A DNA stretch of 64,000 nucleotides from Actinomadura_C alba. GTDB taxonomy: Bacteria > Actinomycetota > Actinomycetes > Streptosporangiales > Streptosporangiaceae. Location: contig NZ_BAAAOK010000006.1 of the NCBI RefSeq assembly GCF_039530285.1, positions 1-64,000 on the forward strand. The letters run 5' to 3'. The first letter of the stretch is position 1; every line of letters begins with the position of its first letter. The translations under genes were made by a program, and so were the position numbers. The notes beneath the pieces are model-generated. The model was not told the DNA's origin. It made no database searches and saw only the letters and a list, made by a program, of their open reading frames with translations. Positions 1-7,787 of this stretch are shown here, piece after piece.

Positions 1-660
1 GCGGTGGTCGGTGTGGACCGGGGGGTGGCCGTCTCGGCTGCCCTGTCCACCGGGGAACTGCTGTCGGTTCCCGGCTTGCGCGACAGCGAGGCCAGGCGGC
101 TGCTGCGGCTGCAACGGAAGCTCGCGCGGGCCAAGCCCGGGTCGAACCGAAGGCGGCGCGTCAAGACCGCGATCGCCCGGATCAAGGCCCGCGAGAACGA
201 CCGCCGAAAAGACTGGGTCGAGAAGACCACCACCGACCTCGCCCGCCGCTTCGACGTGATCCGTATTGAGGACCTCAGGATCCGCGACATGGTTCGCTCC
301 GGACGCGGCACCATCCAGATGCCCGGGAAGAACGTCCGGGCAAAGGCCGGGCTCAACCGGTCCATCCACGCGGCGGGCTGGGGCCAGCTGGTGACCCGGC
401 TGCAGCACAAGGCTCCCGGCCGGGTGGAGAAGATCAATCCCGCGTACACCTCCCAGACCTGCAACGCCTGCGGGCACCGCGCAGCGAACAACCGTGAGAG
501 CCAAGCGGTCTTTCGCTGCAGCGCCTGCGGGCACACAGATCACGCGGACGTGAACGCGGCCAAGAACATCGCCGTCGGGCGGACGGTGACCGCGCGGGGA
601 GGCCAGGCATCGGCCCGGCCCGTGAACCGCGAACCTCACCTCGTTCCCTCCTCTACCTAG
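1..660 (+). CDS. tnpB: TnpB RNA-guided nuclease / OrfB transposase, 5' truncated by window
   Basis: The gene is open from the first base and ends at TAG 658-660; the N-terminal half is outside. TnpB proteins are RNA-guided RuvC nucleases that help retain IS200/IS605 elements. All three RuvC blocks are visible: GVDRG near the window edge, IRIEDL (the Glu at about 268-270), and DHADVNAAKN. A four-Cys zinc ribbon lies between the last two blocks (CNAC then CSAC), as in the family. The visible 219 codons show no frameshift or stop, so the C-terminal half looks intact and catalytically competent. Whether the full gene is functional cannot be judged here. Confidence 0.9.
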   Translation, partial: AVVGVDRGVAVSAALSTGELLSVPGLRDSEARRLLRLQRKLARAKPGSNRRRRVKTAIARIKARENDRRKDWVEKTTTDLARRFDVIRIEDLRIRDMVRSGRGTIQMPGKNVRAKAGLNRSIHAAGWGQLVTRLQHKAPGRVEKINPAYTSQTCNACGHRAANNRESQAVFRCSACGHTDHADVNAAKNIAVGRTVTARGGQASARPVNREPHLVPSST

Positions 661-710
661 AGGGGCGGAGTGGAATCCCCCGCTTAACTTTAGGCGGAGG
701 AGGACGTCAA
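600..710 (+). ncRNA. Candidate reRNA (omega RNA) at element right end
   Basis: In TnpB systems the guide RNA is derived from the 3' end of tnpB plus the right-end tail, and the guide is read from the DNA immediately past the element. Here the tail 661-710 carries two short hairpins and ends at GTCAA. The guide would therefore start at 711, which is inside the 3' end of the GH16 gene. The span is assigned by position and family knowledge only; the 5' limit is approximate. Confidence 0.35.
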
Positions 711-1585
711 TATCCGGCCCGCCTCCAGCGTTCCGGCATCCGGTAGACGCGGACCCAGTCGACGTCCATGGTCACCCACCTGGGCGTCGTACGGTTCCGG
801 CAGAAGCCCGGGCCGCGGTCGCACACCTGGTCGTTCTGCAGGGCGAGCCCCATCCGCGCCCGCCGGGGGATGAGCGGCCCCCGGTAGGTCCAGACCCGCC
901 TGCCGTCCAGCCAGAAGGTCAGCCGGTCCGGCAGCCAGTCGACCGCGACGGTGTGCCAGCGGGTGAAGTCGGCGGCGATCAGGCGCCGCCGCTGGTCGTC
1001 GTCCGGACCGCGATGGACGAACAGCCCGACCGTGCGCCGCGTCGGATCGATGACCTCGGCGAAGTTGATCTCGGCGAACTCGGGGTCGCCGAACCGCTCC
1101 GGCCACAGCAGCGCGACGGCCGAATACCCGACTCCCCGTTCGGCCCGCATCCGCACCTCCCACCGGCCGTACCTCTGGTGAAAGTGCGACGCCACCCCGC
1201 CGGACAGGTCCCGGCCGCGATAGATCCCACCGGTCAGCCGCAGCTTCCCGCCGGACACCCGCGCCGCCGATCCGCTGCGAGGGTTCTCCCGCGCGCCCGG
1301 CGAGTGGTAGACCGCCCATTTCCGGGGGTCCGGCCGGTGGCCGTCGAAGTTCTCGGTGAGCACGGGCGCGCCCCAGGCGCCCGGGCCGGGCACACCGCGG
1401 ATCCGGCCGGTCCCCCGGGCCTGCCGCCCGTCGCCCTGATCGGCCGCCCGTACGGCGGCGGACGGGGCGGGCGGCGGCCCTGCGGGCACCGGAGCGATGG
1501 TCGCGCAGGTCAGGGCGGCGCAGGTCAAGGCGGCGCAGGTCAGGGCCGGCAGCGCCGGCCCGCGTAACACGTCTGCGGAGGACAT
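707..1585 (-). CDS. Secreted glycoside hydrolase family 16 protein
   Basis: A GH16 beta-jelly-roll enzyme, a family that cleaves beta-1,3/1,4-glucans and related polysaccharides. The ATG at 1585 puts a hydrophobic secretion signal first (with a repeated AALTC segment), then a Pro/Ala linker, then the catalytic domain with ENFDG, GRWEVRMR and DWVRVY blocks. The active-site stretch reads EINFAE; the usual motif is ExDxxE, so both catalytic Glu are kept but the intervening Asp is Asn. The stop codon TGA (709-707) lies inside the end of the neighbouring insertion element, only about ten residues after the last conserved strand, so a small C-terminal truncation is possible. No good ribosome binding site is seen, so the start is not firm. 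Confidence 0.8.
   Translation of the reverse strand: MSSADVLRGPALPALTCAALTCAALTCATIAPVPAGPPPAPSAAVRAADQGDGRQARGTGRIRGVPGPGAWGAPVLTENFDGHRPDPRKWAVYHSPGARENPRSGSAARVSGGKLRLTGGIYRGRDLSGGVASHFHQRYGRWEVRMRAERGVGYSAVALLWPERFGDPEFAEINFAEVIDPTRRTVGLFVHRGPDDDQRRRLIAADFTRWHTVAVDWLPDRLTFWLDGRRVWTYRGPLIPRRARMGLALQNDQVCDRGPGFCRNRTTPRWVTMDVDWVRVYRMPERWRRAGY
1503..1547. repeat. 15-bp tandem repeat, three copies, in GH16 signal peptide
   Basis: Three near-identical 15-bp units (GCGCAGGTCAGGGCG, one base different in unit 2) lie head to tail. Read on the minus strand in the GH16 frame they give three successive AALTC-type pentapeptides in the hydrophobic core of the signal peptide. The in-frame unit length means copy-number change would alter signal length without frameshift. 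Confidence 0.8.
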
Positions 1586-1707
1586 GGCCCCATGGAAACA
1601 GATCCAGTCCGCCGGCTCGGGGAAGGCGCGGGTTTTGTTGCGACGCCGCACCCGCCCCGGCGGCACGGGCCCTGCCCCGGCGACGTCACGTCACGGCGGC
1701 GGGGGGT

Positions 1708-2646
1708 TCACCTCGCGCGGCGGCGGGGCGGTACGTCGACCCGGTCCAGGTCCTGCACGAGAACGATGTCGCCGGAGTAGGCGGCGGCCGCCTGCTCGGC
1801 GAAGCGCGGCTCGTCCTCGGCCCCGTACCGCTCGGAGATGTGGGTCAGCACCAGGCGCCGCACACCGCAGTCGGCGGCGACCCGGCCGGCCTGGGCGGCG
1901 GTGAGGTGACCGTACTCGGAGGCGAGGGCGGAGTCCTCCGCGAGGAAGGTCGACTCGATGACCAGCAGGTCGACCTCGGCGGCGAGCTCGTGCACGGCGT
2001 CGCAGAGCCCGGTGTCCATCACGAAGGCCACCTTCTGCCCCGGCCGCGGCACGCTGCACTCCTCACGCGTGACCGTGCGGCCGTCCGGCGCCACAACCCG
2101 GCCCTCCTGCTGCAGGCGGCGCACGAGCGGCCCCTGGATCCCCCTGGCCGCCAGTTCCCCGCGGAGCATCGTGACGCCGTCCGGCTCCTCGAGCCGGTAC
2201 CCGTAGGCCTCGACCGGGTGCGAGAGCCTGCGGGCCGTGAGCGTGAACGGCGCGTCGCCGGTGTCGAGCCGGGCGGCCGCACCGGTGATCGGCCGCTCCC
2301 GGATCACGTCGGTGTCGCGGAAGACGGCCGCGTGCCGGAGCCGCCGCCAGTACTCCGTGCCGCTCGCCGGAAAGGCCGCGTCGACCGGATGCGCGACGCC
2401 GTCCCTGGCGATGCGCTGGACGACGCCGGGAACGCCGAGACAGTGATCGCCGTGGAAGTGCGTGACACAGATCCAGTCGACGTCGTGGGCCGACACCCCG
2501 GCGTGCGCCATCTGCCGCTGGGTTCCCTCGCCCGGGTCGAACAGCAGCCCGCGCCCGTCCCAGCGCAGCAGGTACCCGTTGTGGTTGCGGGTCCGGGTGG
2601 GCACGGCACTTGCGGACCCGAGCACGACGAGTTCCCGTACGGACAT
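1708..2646 (-). CDS. rnz: Ribonuclease Z (tRNA 3'-processing endonuclease)
   Basis: Metallo-beta-lactamase-fold RNase of the ElaC/RNase Z family, which trims the 3' end of tRNA precursors lacking encoded CCA. The N-terminus has LGSASAVPT and a GTQRQM segment, followed by the zinc-binding THFHGDHCLG motif near residue 64, and later DTGLCDA and the HIS motif of the C-terminal half. The length of 312 residues matches the short (ElaC) form. The one odd tRNA-like gene in this window carries no CCA, consistent with a need for this enzyme. GGGGAG directly precedes the ATG, so the start may be imprecise by a few codons. It is transcribed divergently from the amyloid-motif gene. Confidence 0.92.
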   Translation of the reverse strand: MSVRELVVLGSASAVPTRTRNHNGYLLRWDGRGLLFDPGEGTQRQMAHAGVSAHDVDWICVTHFHGDHCLGVPGVVQRIARDGVAHPVDAAFPASGTEYWRRLRHAAVFRDTDVIRERPITGAAARLDTGDAPFTLTARRLSHPVEAYGYRLEEPDGVTMLRGELAARGIQGPLVRRLQQEGRVVAPDGRTVTREECSVPRPGQKVAFVMDTGLCDAVHELAAEVDLLVIESTFLAEDSALASEYGHLTAAQAGRVAADCGVRRLVLTHISERYGAEDEPRFAEQAAAAYSGDIVLVQDLDRVDVPPRRRAR

Positions 2647-2790
2647 CTCCCCATACTGCCGTGCCGATCGTTAGGCTGGCCGCGAGATGCCGTCATCGGC
2701 GGCCCGGCACCGGCGGTCTCCGTCGACGGCCCTATCGACGACTCGCCGTCGGCTCGCTCGAGGGCCCGTCGGCGACGCAGTGGAGGCCCG

Positions 2791-3186
2791 ATGGACCCGA
2801 TCACGACATCCGCGCTCGTGGCCGTGTTGACCAAGGTTTTCGACGGTGCGAGCGGCGAAGCCGGCCGGGCGACATGGTCGGCGCTCACAACCCTGGTGAG
2901 GAACGCCTTCGGAGGGCGCTCGGAGCCCGCGGAGGCCACCGGCGAACTCGAGCGGCAGCCCGGCGACCCGGCGCGGATCGAGGCCGTGGCCGCCTCGCTC
3001 GCCGCGCAGGCGCGCCTTGACCCCGAGTTCGCCGACGAGTTGCGGCACTGGCTCGAGGATGCGCAACGGCCCTCGAGCGCGGAAGGCGACACCATCAATG
3101 TCGTCGGCGGCTCGGCCGAGATCGGCGGCAACGTCGTCCAGGCGCGCGACATCTCCGGCGGGATCGGCTTCGGCGATCGCGCCTAA
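2791..3186 (+). CDS. Small helical protein with C-terminal RHIM-like amyloid motif
   Basis: A 131-residue protein with a good GGAGG ribosome site before ATG 2791. Residues 1-90 look all-helical (Ala/Leu-rich, with two or three amphipathic helices and a LRHWLED end). Residues 92-101 are a short Ser/Glu linker. Residues 102-127 form a Gly/Val/Ile-rich motif with GNVVQARDISGG at its core, resembling the RHIM-like bacterial amyloid signalling (BASS-type) motifs that are frequent in actinomycetes. In those systems a helical membrane-perturbing (bell-type) or enzymatic effector carries the motif at its C-terminus and an NLR carries a matching copy at its N-terminus. No NLR gene lies nearby, so this copy is an orphan. 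The motif identity is by eye; the helical domain assignment is inference. Confidence 0.65.
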   Translation: MDPITTSALVAVLTKVFDGASGEAGRATWSALTTLVRNAFGGRSEPAEATGELERQPGDPARIEAVAASLAAQARLDPEFADELRHWLEDAQRPSSAEGDTINVVGGSAEIGGNVVQARDISGGIGFGDRA

Positions 3187-3254
3187 GAAATGTATTTATC
3201 CGACAAATGCGACAGAACACGCCAGCGGAATATCGTCGTCACCGCCGGCCGCAC

Positions 3255-3300
3255 AACGCACAGCCGGGCATGGGCGGGTGGCCACATGCCCGGCTGCGTT
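3255..3300. terminator. Bidirectional terminator hairpin
   Basis: AACGCA plus GCCGGGCATG on the left pair with CATGCCCGGC plus TGCGTT on the right (16 bp in total, a 2-nt CA bulge on the left arm, 12-nt loop). It lies between the convergent amyloid-motif gene and greA, as expected of a shared terminator. Confidence 0.75.
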
Positions 3301-3405
3301 GCATACGACCCGGCCGGTCGGATGTCGCGCCTCTGGTACGGGTCGGTGTCGACGGTCACGGCTGTCGGCTGTCGGCTCGGACCGGTTCCGCGTGTCGTGC
3401 GGCGA

Positions 3406-3906
3406 TCAGACTCCGGCGTACGGCGTGGCGTCGATGATCTCAACGGCCATGCTGCGCCCGTTCGGGAGCGTGTACGACGCCGACTCGCCCACCTTCTTGC
3501 CGTTGATGGCGGCACCGAGGGGGGACTTCGGCGAGTACACGTCGATCGGGGAGCCGCTCTCCTCGCGAGAGGCCAGCAGGAAGGTGACCTCCTCGTCATC
3601 GCCGGCGAACGCGACGGTGACGGTCATGCCCGGGCCGACGACGCCTTCGGTGCGCGGCGCCTCGCCCACCCGGGCGTTCTCGAGGATGTGCCGGAGCTGG
3701 AGGATGCGGCCTTCGATCTTGCCCTGCTCCTCCTTGGCGGCGTGGTACCCGCCGTTCTCCCGCAGATCCCCTTCTTCCCTGGCGGCCTCGATCTTCTGAG
3801 CGATCTCGATGCGGCCGGATCCCGAGAGATGATCCAGCTCGTTCTTGAGCCGGTCGTACGCCTCCTGGGTGAGCCAGGAGACGTTGTCAGCACGGGTCTC
3901 GGTCAC
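3406..3906 (-). CDS. greA: Transcription elongation factor GreA
   Basis: GreA rescues backtracked RNA polymerase by stimulating transcript cleavage through the secondary channel. The 166-residue length is standard. The N-terminal coiled coil (residues about 10-80) carries the conserved tip region EEGDLRENGGYHAAKEEQ with the acidic residues that hold the catalytic Mg2+. The C-terminal FKBP-like domain contains YSPKSPLGAAINGKKVGE near residues 123-140. It lies just downstream of the DUF4307 gene on the same strand, the common actinobacterial arrangement next to mca. Confidence 0.96.
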   Translation of the reverse strand: MTETRADNVSWLTQEAYDRLKNELDHLSGSGRIEIAQKIEAAREEGDLRENGGYHAAKEEQGKIEGRILQLRHILENARVGEAPRTEGVVGPGMTVTVAFAGDDEEVTFLLASREESGSPIDVYSPKSPLGAAINGKKVGESASYTLPNGRSMAVEIIDATPYAGV

Positions 3907-4018
3907 GGGTCCTCCACGTGAAATGCGGCCGGATTAAACCTCAAGCCTATCCGGTGTGTGAGGGTAAAGGTTCCCTCATATCCTCGGCCGCAACCAGCGA
4001 ACTTCCACGCCAGAGGGT

Positions 4019-4402
4019 TTACCGGGCCACGCAGTCCTTGATCTGGGCGGCGGTCGCGCGCGCCGACGTCCGCAGCTGCCGGGTCGTGTGGAGCCGCTCG
4101 GTACCGCTGGGCACGACGACCTCCTCGCGAGCCACTTCGGCGAAGTCGGTGTCGACCGCGTGGACGACGCATCGCACGCTGCTGTCCCTGGGTTTGGTGA
4201 CGCTGAAGTTGATCTCGACCTGGGAATCGCTGAGGACGCGGAAGGTGATCGTCTGGGCGACGATGCCGGGCGTCTGGTTCACGTTCGCCATGACGAAGGC
4301 CCAGCCGAACGCCGCGAGGGCCGCCACCAGGCCGATCACCAGATGGGCCGGGCCGAGGCGGCGGCGCGTGGGGGCACTGGCCTCGGTGTCACTCGTCGCC
4401 AT
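4019..4402 (-). CDS. DUF4307 single-pass membrane protein
   Basis: A 127-residue protein of unknown function. The chosen ATG (4402) gives a short charged cytoplasmic N-terminus (residues 1-18), one transmembrane helix (about 19-40, HLVIGLVAALAAFGWAFVM), and an extracytoplasmic beta-rich domain with a conserved Cys (in SSVRCVVHAV) and a second Cys near the C-terminus (IKDCVAR) that could form a disulfide. DUF4307 proteins sit between greA and mca across actinobacteria, and that order is seen here. Function is not known. Confidence 0.85.
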   Translation of the reverse strand: MATSDTEASAPTRRRLGPAHLVIGLVAALAAFGWAFVMANVNQTPGIVAQTITFRVLSDSQVEINFSVTKPRDSSVRCVVHAVDTDFAEVAREEVVVPSGTERLHTTRQLRTSARATAAQIKDCVAR

Positions 4403-4636
4403 GGCGGGAATCCCTCTGCGTGGTCGGTGCGTTGTCAGTGACAATTGTCGCCTGCGGGGCCGGACTCCCCGCACCAGGTCCCGAAAGTCGCGATCCGAGC
4501 CGCCGTGACGCGGCTCGGCGCGACCGCACGGGCTTCGTGCGAACGAGCCTCCGGACGACGCCCGATCGGTGGACGACACCCACGTCGATGCGGCATGTTC
4601 GCATCGACACGACATGGTTTGCAGAGGGAGATCCAG

Positions 4637-5539
4637 GTGCTTGAGTCACTGCCGGCGGCATCCGGTCCGGCCAAGCTGCGGCTGATGGCCGTACACGCGC
4701 ATCCCGACGACGAGTCCAGCAAGGGGGCGGCCACCATGGCGCGCTATGTCGCCGAGGGAGTCGACGTCCTCGTCGTCACCTGCACCGGCGGCGAGCGCGG
4801 CGACATCCTGAACCCCGCGATGGACCGTCCCGAGATCAGGGCGGACATCGGCGCGGTGCGCGAGCGCGAGATGGCGGCGGCCAGAGAGATCCTCGGCGTC
4901 CAGCAGCGCTGGCTCGGCTTCGTCGACTCCGGCTTCCCCGAGGGCGACCCCCTGCCTCCGCTGCCCGAGGGCTGCTTCGCCCGGCAACCCCTCGAGGTGG
5001 CCGCCGAACCGCTCGTCCGCGCCGTACGCGAGTTCCGGCCGCACGTGATCCTCACCTACGACGAGAACGGCGGCTACCCTCACCCCGACCACGTCAAGAC
5101 GCACGAGGTCTCGGTCGAGGCGTTCGAGGCGGCGGGCGACCCGGATCGCTACCCGGGAACCGGGGAACCGTGGCAGCCGCTGAAGCTCTACTACCACCTG
5201 ACCTTCCACAAGGAGCGGTTCACCGCCGAGAACGACGCGATGATCGCCGCCGGCCTGGAGAGCCCCTACGCCGAGCTCCTCGCCTCGTGGGTGGACAAGC
5301 CGATCACCTGGGAGATCACCACTAAGGTCGCATGCGCGGACCACTTCGCGACGCGCGACCGCGCACTGCTCGCGCACGCGACGCAGATCGACCCGGACGG
5401 GCCGTGGTTCGCCTGCCCGCTGGAGGTCAAGCGCGAGGCCTGGCCCACCGAGGACTATCATTTGGCACGTTCGCTGGTGGACACCGAGCTGCCGGAGGAT
5501 GATCTGTTCGCCGGTGTCCGAGAGAGGGTGTGTCTTTAG
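4637..5539 (+). CDS. mca: Mycothiol S-conjugate amidase Mca
   Basis: Zinc amidase that cleaves mycothiol S-conjugates of toxins to mercapturic acids for export, the detoxification branch of mycothiol metabolism. It is a LmbE/PIG-L-fold protein of 300 residues: the metal-binding AHPDDE motif lies near residue 21, and the third ligand is in GYPHPDHVKTHEV. The GTG start at 4637 follows GAGGGAG by about eight bases and gives an N-terminus matching the family; the ATG a few codons later is less well spaced. Its presence implies that the organism makes mycothiol, an actinobacterial trait. The following small membrane gene overlaps its stop codon. Confidence 0.94.
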   Translation: MLESLPAASGPAKLRLMAVHAHPDDESSKGAATMARYVAEGVDVLVVTCTGGERGDILNPAMDRPEIRADIGAVREREMAAAREILGVQQRWLGFVDSGFPEGDPLPPLPEGCFARQPLEVAAEPLVRAVREFRPHVILTYDENGGYPHPDHVKTHEVSVEAFEAAGDPDRYPGTGEPWQPLKLYYHLTFHKERFTAENDAMIAAGLESPYAELLASWVDKPITWEITTKVACADHFATRDRALLAHATQIDPDGPWFACPLEVKREAWPTEDYHLARSLVDTELPEDDLFAGVRERVCL

Positions 5540-5826
5540 TGCTTGCCCCGCCACCCGGTGCGGTGCTCTTCGCGGCACCCTCGGGAATCGACGAGGATCT
5601 GGTCAGTCCGGGGGTCCTCGGGCTGCTCGTCGTCGTCGCCCTGGGCTTGGCGCTGGTCTTCCTGATCCGGTCGATGAACAAGCAGATCTCCCGGATCCAG
5701 GCACCCAGGGAAGCCGACCTCGACCAGGCCGAATGGGACCGGCGGCAGGCGAACGCACGCGCGGCGCGCGAGAGCGCCGGCGGTTCCGGGGACGCCGTGA
5801 AGGGCGAGGAAGGCCCGCGGGACTGA
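5539..5826 (+). CDS. Small membrane protein downstream of mca
   Basis: A roughly 95-residue protein with one transmembrane helix (LGLLVVVALGLALVFLI, about residues 27-46), a short basic segment (RSMNKQ), and a charged Ala/Arg/Glu-rich C-terminal tail. The GTG at 5539 overlaps the mca stop by one base and lies about ten bases from GAGAGAGG; an in-frame GTG at 5530 is too close to that site. Translational coupling with mca is likely. A similar small membrane gene follows mca in other actinobacteria; its function is unknown. Confidence 0.72.
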   Translation: MLAPPPGAVLFAAPSGIDEDLVSPGVLGLLVVVALGLALVFLIRSMNKQISRIQAPREADLDQAEWDRRQANARAARESAGGSGDAVKGEEGPRD

Positions 5827-5854
5827 TCGCCACGGGCTCCGTCAGCGCCCGGAG

Positions 5855-6412
5855 TCAGCGCCTGGGCGCCGAGTCCAGGTTGCCTCCTGCCGCCGAGCGT
5901 ACGAGGGGCAGGGTCCGCTGGCGCACCGGGGTGGCGAGCGCGATCGTGGTCGATGCGCGCTCGACTCCCTGGACGTCCACGATCTGGTCGATCACCCGCT
6001 GCAGATCCTGGTTGCTGCGGGCCACGATGCGGCAGAGCATGTCGCCCGCCCCGGTGATGGTGTGCGCCTCGATCACCTCGGGGATCTCCGCCAGTCGTTC
6101 GGCGACCGGGTCGTGCCCGCGGACCTGCCGGATCTGCAGCGTCACGAACGCGGTCACGTCGTAGCCGAGCGCCGACGGGTCGATCTCCGGGCCGAACCCT
6201 CGGATCACGCCGCGCTCCGCCAGCCGGTCCAGCCTGGCCTGGACGGTCCCGCGGGCCACGCCCAGCCTCCGCGAGCATTCGAGGACCCCGATACGGGGCT
6301 CATCCGTGAGCAGCGCGATCAGCCGCCCGTCCAACTGGTCGATTCCGTTCAATTCCCCGGCCCGCCCTCTCTCCGCTCGCCGCGATCGATTCCGTGGGCG
6401 GGCCGTGGCCAT
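5855..6412 (-). CDS. Lrp/AsnC family transcriptional regulator
   Basis: A 185-residue regulator: a basic N-terminal extension (RPRNRSRRAER), an HTH (LDGRLIALLTDEPRIGVLE... LARGTVQARLDRL type, about residues 28-78), and a RAM ligand-binding domain (FVTLQIRQV, HTITGAGDMLCRIVA). It is divergent from hppD with 168 bp between the two starts, so it probably controls tyrosine/hydroxyphenylpyruvate catabolism in response to an amino acid; this is inference from position. The upstream gap holds an AT-rich stretch (about 6497-6520) suitable for an operator. The start is tentative because no close ribosome site is visible. Confidence 0.85.
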   Translation of the reverse strand: MATARPRNRSRRAERGRAGELNGIDQLDGRLIALLTDEPRIGVLECSRRLGVARGTVQARLDRLAERGVIRGFGPEIDPSALGYDVTAFVTLQIRQVRGHDPVAERLAEIPEVIEAHTITGAGDMLCRIVARSNQDLQRVIDQIVDVQGVERASTTIALATPVRQRTLPLVRSAAGGNLDSAPRR

Positions 6413-6580
6413 GACCGCACGCAAGATCCTCTGAACCTTTCGATCATGGTCATCATGTACAGAACGCCCGCCAGGACGCCGCCATGACCGTACAGGTTGT
6501 TCAGTATATTTTGTCACTCTTGCGCACTCTGTAGATCATGGATCTGATTGAGGTATTAACCGCGCGAGGGAGCAGCAACC

Positions 6581-7678
6581 ATGAGCGATCGGGACGATTT
6601 CCCCGTCAAAGGTATGGACGCCGTCGTCTTCGCCGTCGGCAATGCCAGGCAGGCGGCGCACTACTACTCGACGGCGTTCGGCATGCGCCGGGTCGCCTAC
6701 CGGGGCCCCGAGAACGGCAGCCGGGACGAGGCGGCGTACGTCCTCGAGTCGGGCGGCGCCCGGTTCGTCGTACGGGGCCCGGTCCGGGCCGGCACCGATC
6801 TCGGCCGGCATGTCGCCGAGCACGGCGACGGCGTGGTCGACCTCGCCCTGGAGGTACCGGACGTCGAGTCGGCCTACAGGCACGCGGTCGCGCAGGGTGC
6901 CGTGGGCCTGGAGGAGCCGCACGCGATCGAGGACGAGTACGGCAAGGTCGTGATCGCCGCCATCGCCACGTACGGCGAGACCCGTCACTCCCTCGTCGAC
7001 CGCTCCAACTACTCGGGTCCCTATCTCCCCGGGTATGTGGCCGCCGAGCCGATGACCGAGCCGGGGCCCCGGTTCTTCCAGGCCATCGACCACTGTGTCG
7101 GCAACGTCGAGCGCATGAACGAGTGGGCGGACTTCTACCACCGCGTCATGGGCTTCACCGACATGGCGGAGTTCATCGGCGACGACATCGCCACCGAGTA
7201 CTCCGCGCTCATGTCCAAGGTCGTCGCGGACGGCAGCCGGAAGGTGAAGTTCCCGCTCAACGAGCCGGCGGAGAGCAAGCGCAAGTCCCAGATCGACGAG
7301 TACCTCGAGTTCTACGGCGGCCCGGGCGTGCAGCACATCGCGCTCGCCACCGGCGACATCCTGGCCTCGGTCGACCGGATGCGCGCGGCCGGCGTGGCGT
7401 TCCTCGACACCCCGGACTCCTACTACGAGGACCCGGAACTGCGGGCCCGCATCGGGAACGTACGGGTGCCCATCGAGGAACTGCAGAAGCGGAAGATCCT
7501 CGTGGACCGGGACGAGGACGGCTACCTGTTGCAGATCTTCACGCAGCCCGTACAGGACCGGCCCACCGTCTTCTACGAGCTGATCGAGCGGCACGGGTCG
7601 CTGGGATTCGGCAAGGGCAACTTCAAGGCCCTCTTCGAGGCGATCGAGCGCGAGCAGGAGCGCCGGGGCAACCTCTGA
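6581..7678 (+). CDS. hppD: 4-hydroxyphenylpyruvate dioxygenase
   Basis: Converts 4-hydroxyphenylpyruvate to homogentisate, the second step of tyrosine breakdown, using Fe(II) and O2. The 365-residue protein has the two-domain vicinal-oxygen-chelate fold. The 2-His-1-Glu iron site is intact: H171 (AIDHCVGNV), H252 (GVQHIALAT) and E333 (VFYELIER), with the C-terminal GFGKGNFKALFEAIE helix that gates the active site. A strong GAGGGAG lies before ATG 6581. No homogentisate dioxygenase gene is nearby. The divergent Lrp-type gene is the likely regulator. Confidence 0.96.
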   Translation: MSDRDDFPVKGMDAVVFAVGNARQAAHYYSTAFGMRRVAYRGPENGSRDEAAYVLESGGARFVVRGPVRAGTDLGRHVAEHGDGVVDLALEVPDVESAYRHAVAQGAVGLEEPHAIEDEYGKVVIAAIATYGETRHSLVDRSNYSGPYLPGYVAAEPMTEPGPRFFQAIDHCVGNVERMNEWADFYHRVMGFTDMAEFIGDDIATEYSALMSKVVADGSRKVKFPLNEPAESKRKSQIDEYLEFYGGPGVQHIALATGDILASVDRMRAAGVAFLDTPDSYYEDPELRARIGNVRVPIEELQKRKILVDRDEDGYLLQIFTQPVQDRPTVFYELIERHGSLGFGKGNFKALFEAIEREQERRGNL

Positions 7679-7787
7679 TCCCCGAGGCGTGCGGGGGGCG
7701 CCCGGCCCGCACGCCACCCCCGGCCCGGCGTCGAGATCCGACCTGGGTTGCCCAGCCCGCCGGGCACCAGGCAGGCTGTGCGACGTG

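Larger units (their letters stand above)
1..710 (+). mobile_element. Right part of an IS200/IS605-type element
   Basis: The window opens inside an insertion sequence whose visible cargo is tnpB. Downstream of the tnpB stop (660) is a short structured tail with a CCTCT/AGAGG hairpin over the stop region and a CCGC/GCGG hairpin near 680-697, ending in GAGGACGTCAA at 710. This is the usual arrangement of the right end of IS605/IS607-like elements. The left end and any tnpA lie outside the window. No terminal inverted repeats are expected for this family. The boundary at 710 is inferred from the tail motif and from where the neighbouring GH16 coding sequence begins. Confidence 0.7.
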
